Positions 16,109 through 16,444 of a stretch of 16,444 bases of DNA are shown here, in pieces; positions within the stretch are counted from its first letter, which is position 1, and each line of letters opens with the position of its first letter. Source of the stretch: Fidelibacterota bacterium. Lineage in GTDB: Bacteria > Fidelibacterota > Marinisomatia > SCGC-AAA003-L08 > D37C17. The DNA lies in assembly GCA_018671635.1 (NCBI GenBank), contig JABHHG010000011.1, forward strand, positions 1 to 16,444. Direction: 5' to 3'. The position numbers and the translations under genes were made by a program. The notes under the pieces were generated by a model. That model was not told where the DNA came from and ran no database searches. It was given only the letters and a program-made list of their open reading frames with translations.

Positions 16109-16444
16109 ATGCAGAAATTTCTTTTACTTTCAATATTCTCATGCGTATTTTGTCAAATTCAATATTCTGGATATATAAATACAGAAACTAAAATTAGAAA
16201 TCATACGGGAGAAGTTTTAGACTTACCCTATCGGCTTTCTGAATTCAATTTTTCTTATACCTTTGCAATGATTGATATTATTTCAAAGGGGGATGTTGAA
16301 TTTAGAAATAAATCCACGGAAAGTTTATTCTCTCTGCGAGAATTTTACATTGGATTTTATCCCTCCTTTGGTGAAATTCGATTGGGAAAACAAATTAACT
16401 CATGGGGACTCGCCGATGGAAATAATCCCACCGATAATTTAAAT
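16109..16444 (+). CDS. Outer-membrane beta-barrel protein, N-terminal part (cut by window end)
   Basis: The visible part is 112 codons. MQKFLLLSIFSCVFCQIQYS is a signal peptide. After it, short strands alternate polar and non-polar residues: YSGYINTETKIRNH, FNFSYTFAMIDI, LFSLREFYIGFYPSFG, then EIRLGKQINSWGLADGNNP. The 'R.GKQ...WG..DG..P.D' pattern is typical of porin-like or DUF1302-like barrels. It begins 7 bases after the ZIP stop. Barrels of this kind often sit with an RND transporter and a LolA-like protein, so it may be the outer-membrane exit or receiver. The family is uncertain because most of the gene is missing. Confidence 0.75.
   Translation, partial: MQKFLLLSIFSCVFCQIQYSGYINTETKIRNHTGEVLDLPYRLSEFNFSYTFAMIDIISKGDVEFRNKSTESLFSLREFYIGFYPSFGEIRLGKQINSWGLADGNNPTDNLN

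Overview
The window is an AT-rich, gene-dense stretch from a Gram-negative bacterium. The gene mix favours the FCB side of the tree: a lipoprotein of the 'GGPKD' Ig-like type, a PEP-synthase-like protein with receiver domains, an orphan four-helix-bundle gene, and an RND transporter next to a LolA-like protein. My best guess is a marine Marinimicrobia (SAR406)-like or Bacteroidota-like genome; this is inference from gene content, not a measured placement. TGA, TAA and TAG all end genes here, so the code looks standard. Start codons include ATG and at least one TTG (manC).

Left part, all on the minus strand (1-4905). A tRNA-Asn(GTT) with its own terminator lies at the edge. Next is a two-gene unit: a HIT-family hydrolase coupled by a TAATG overlap to a 137-residue, internally deleted EF-G-like protein (P-loop region joined directly to domain V). 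Upstream of that unit are a strong terminator hairpin and a leader with a possible small ORF. A second minus-strand cluster follows: sfsA, an Ig-like-domain lipoprotein, manC (mannose-1-phosphate guanylyltransferase), and a small conserved-looking gene whose frame overlaps the end of manC and has no ordinary start codon.

Middle (4906-6776). yqgE starts only 19 bp from sfsA and runs the other way. Between yqgE and the convergent radC sits a four-helix-bundle (23S IVP/Avd-like) gene interrupted by one in-frame TGA and flanked by a near-perfect 25-bp inverted repeat. It looks like a decaying orphan mobile-type element filling the whole gap. radC and a DUF962/Mpo1-like membrane gene are divergent across a spacer containing a perfect 9-bp dyad.

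Right part (6777-16444). The DUF962 gene is followed at once by a 999-residue protein with two receiver-like domains and a PEP/pyruvate-dikinase ATP-grasp region but no phosphohistidine or PEP domains. It shares a bidirectional terminator with gdhA. Divergent from gdhA is a compact five-gene operon: TetR regulator, RND/MMPL exporter, LolA-like periplasmic protein, ZIP metal transporter, and the start of an outer-membrane beta-barrel cut by the window end. A strong dyad just before the tetR start is a likely autoregulatory operator. Together these genes look like a regulated inner-membrane/periplasm/outer-membrane export line with a metal transporter built in.
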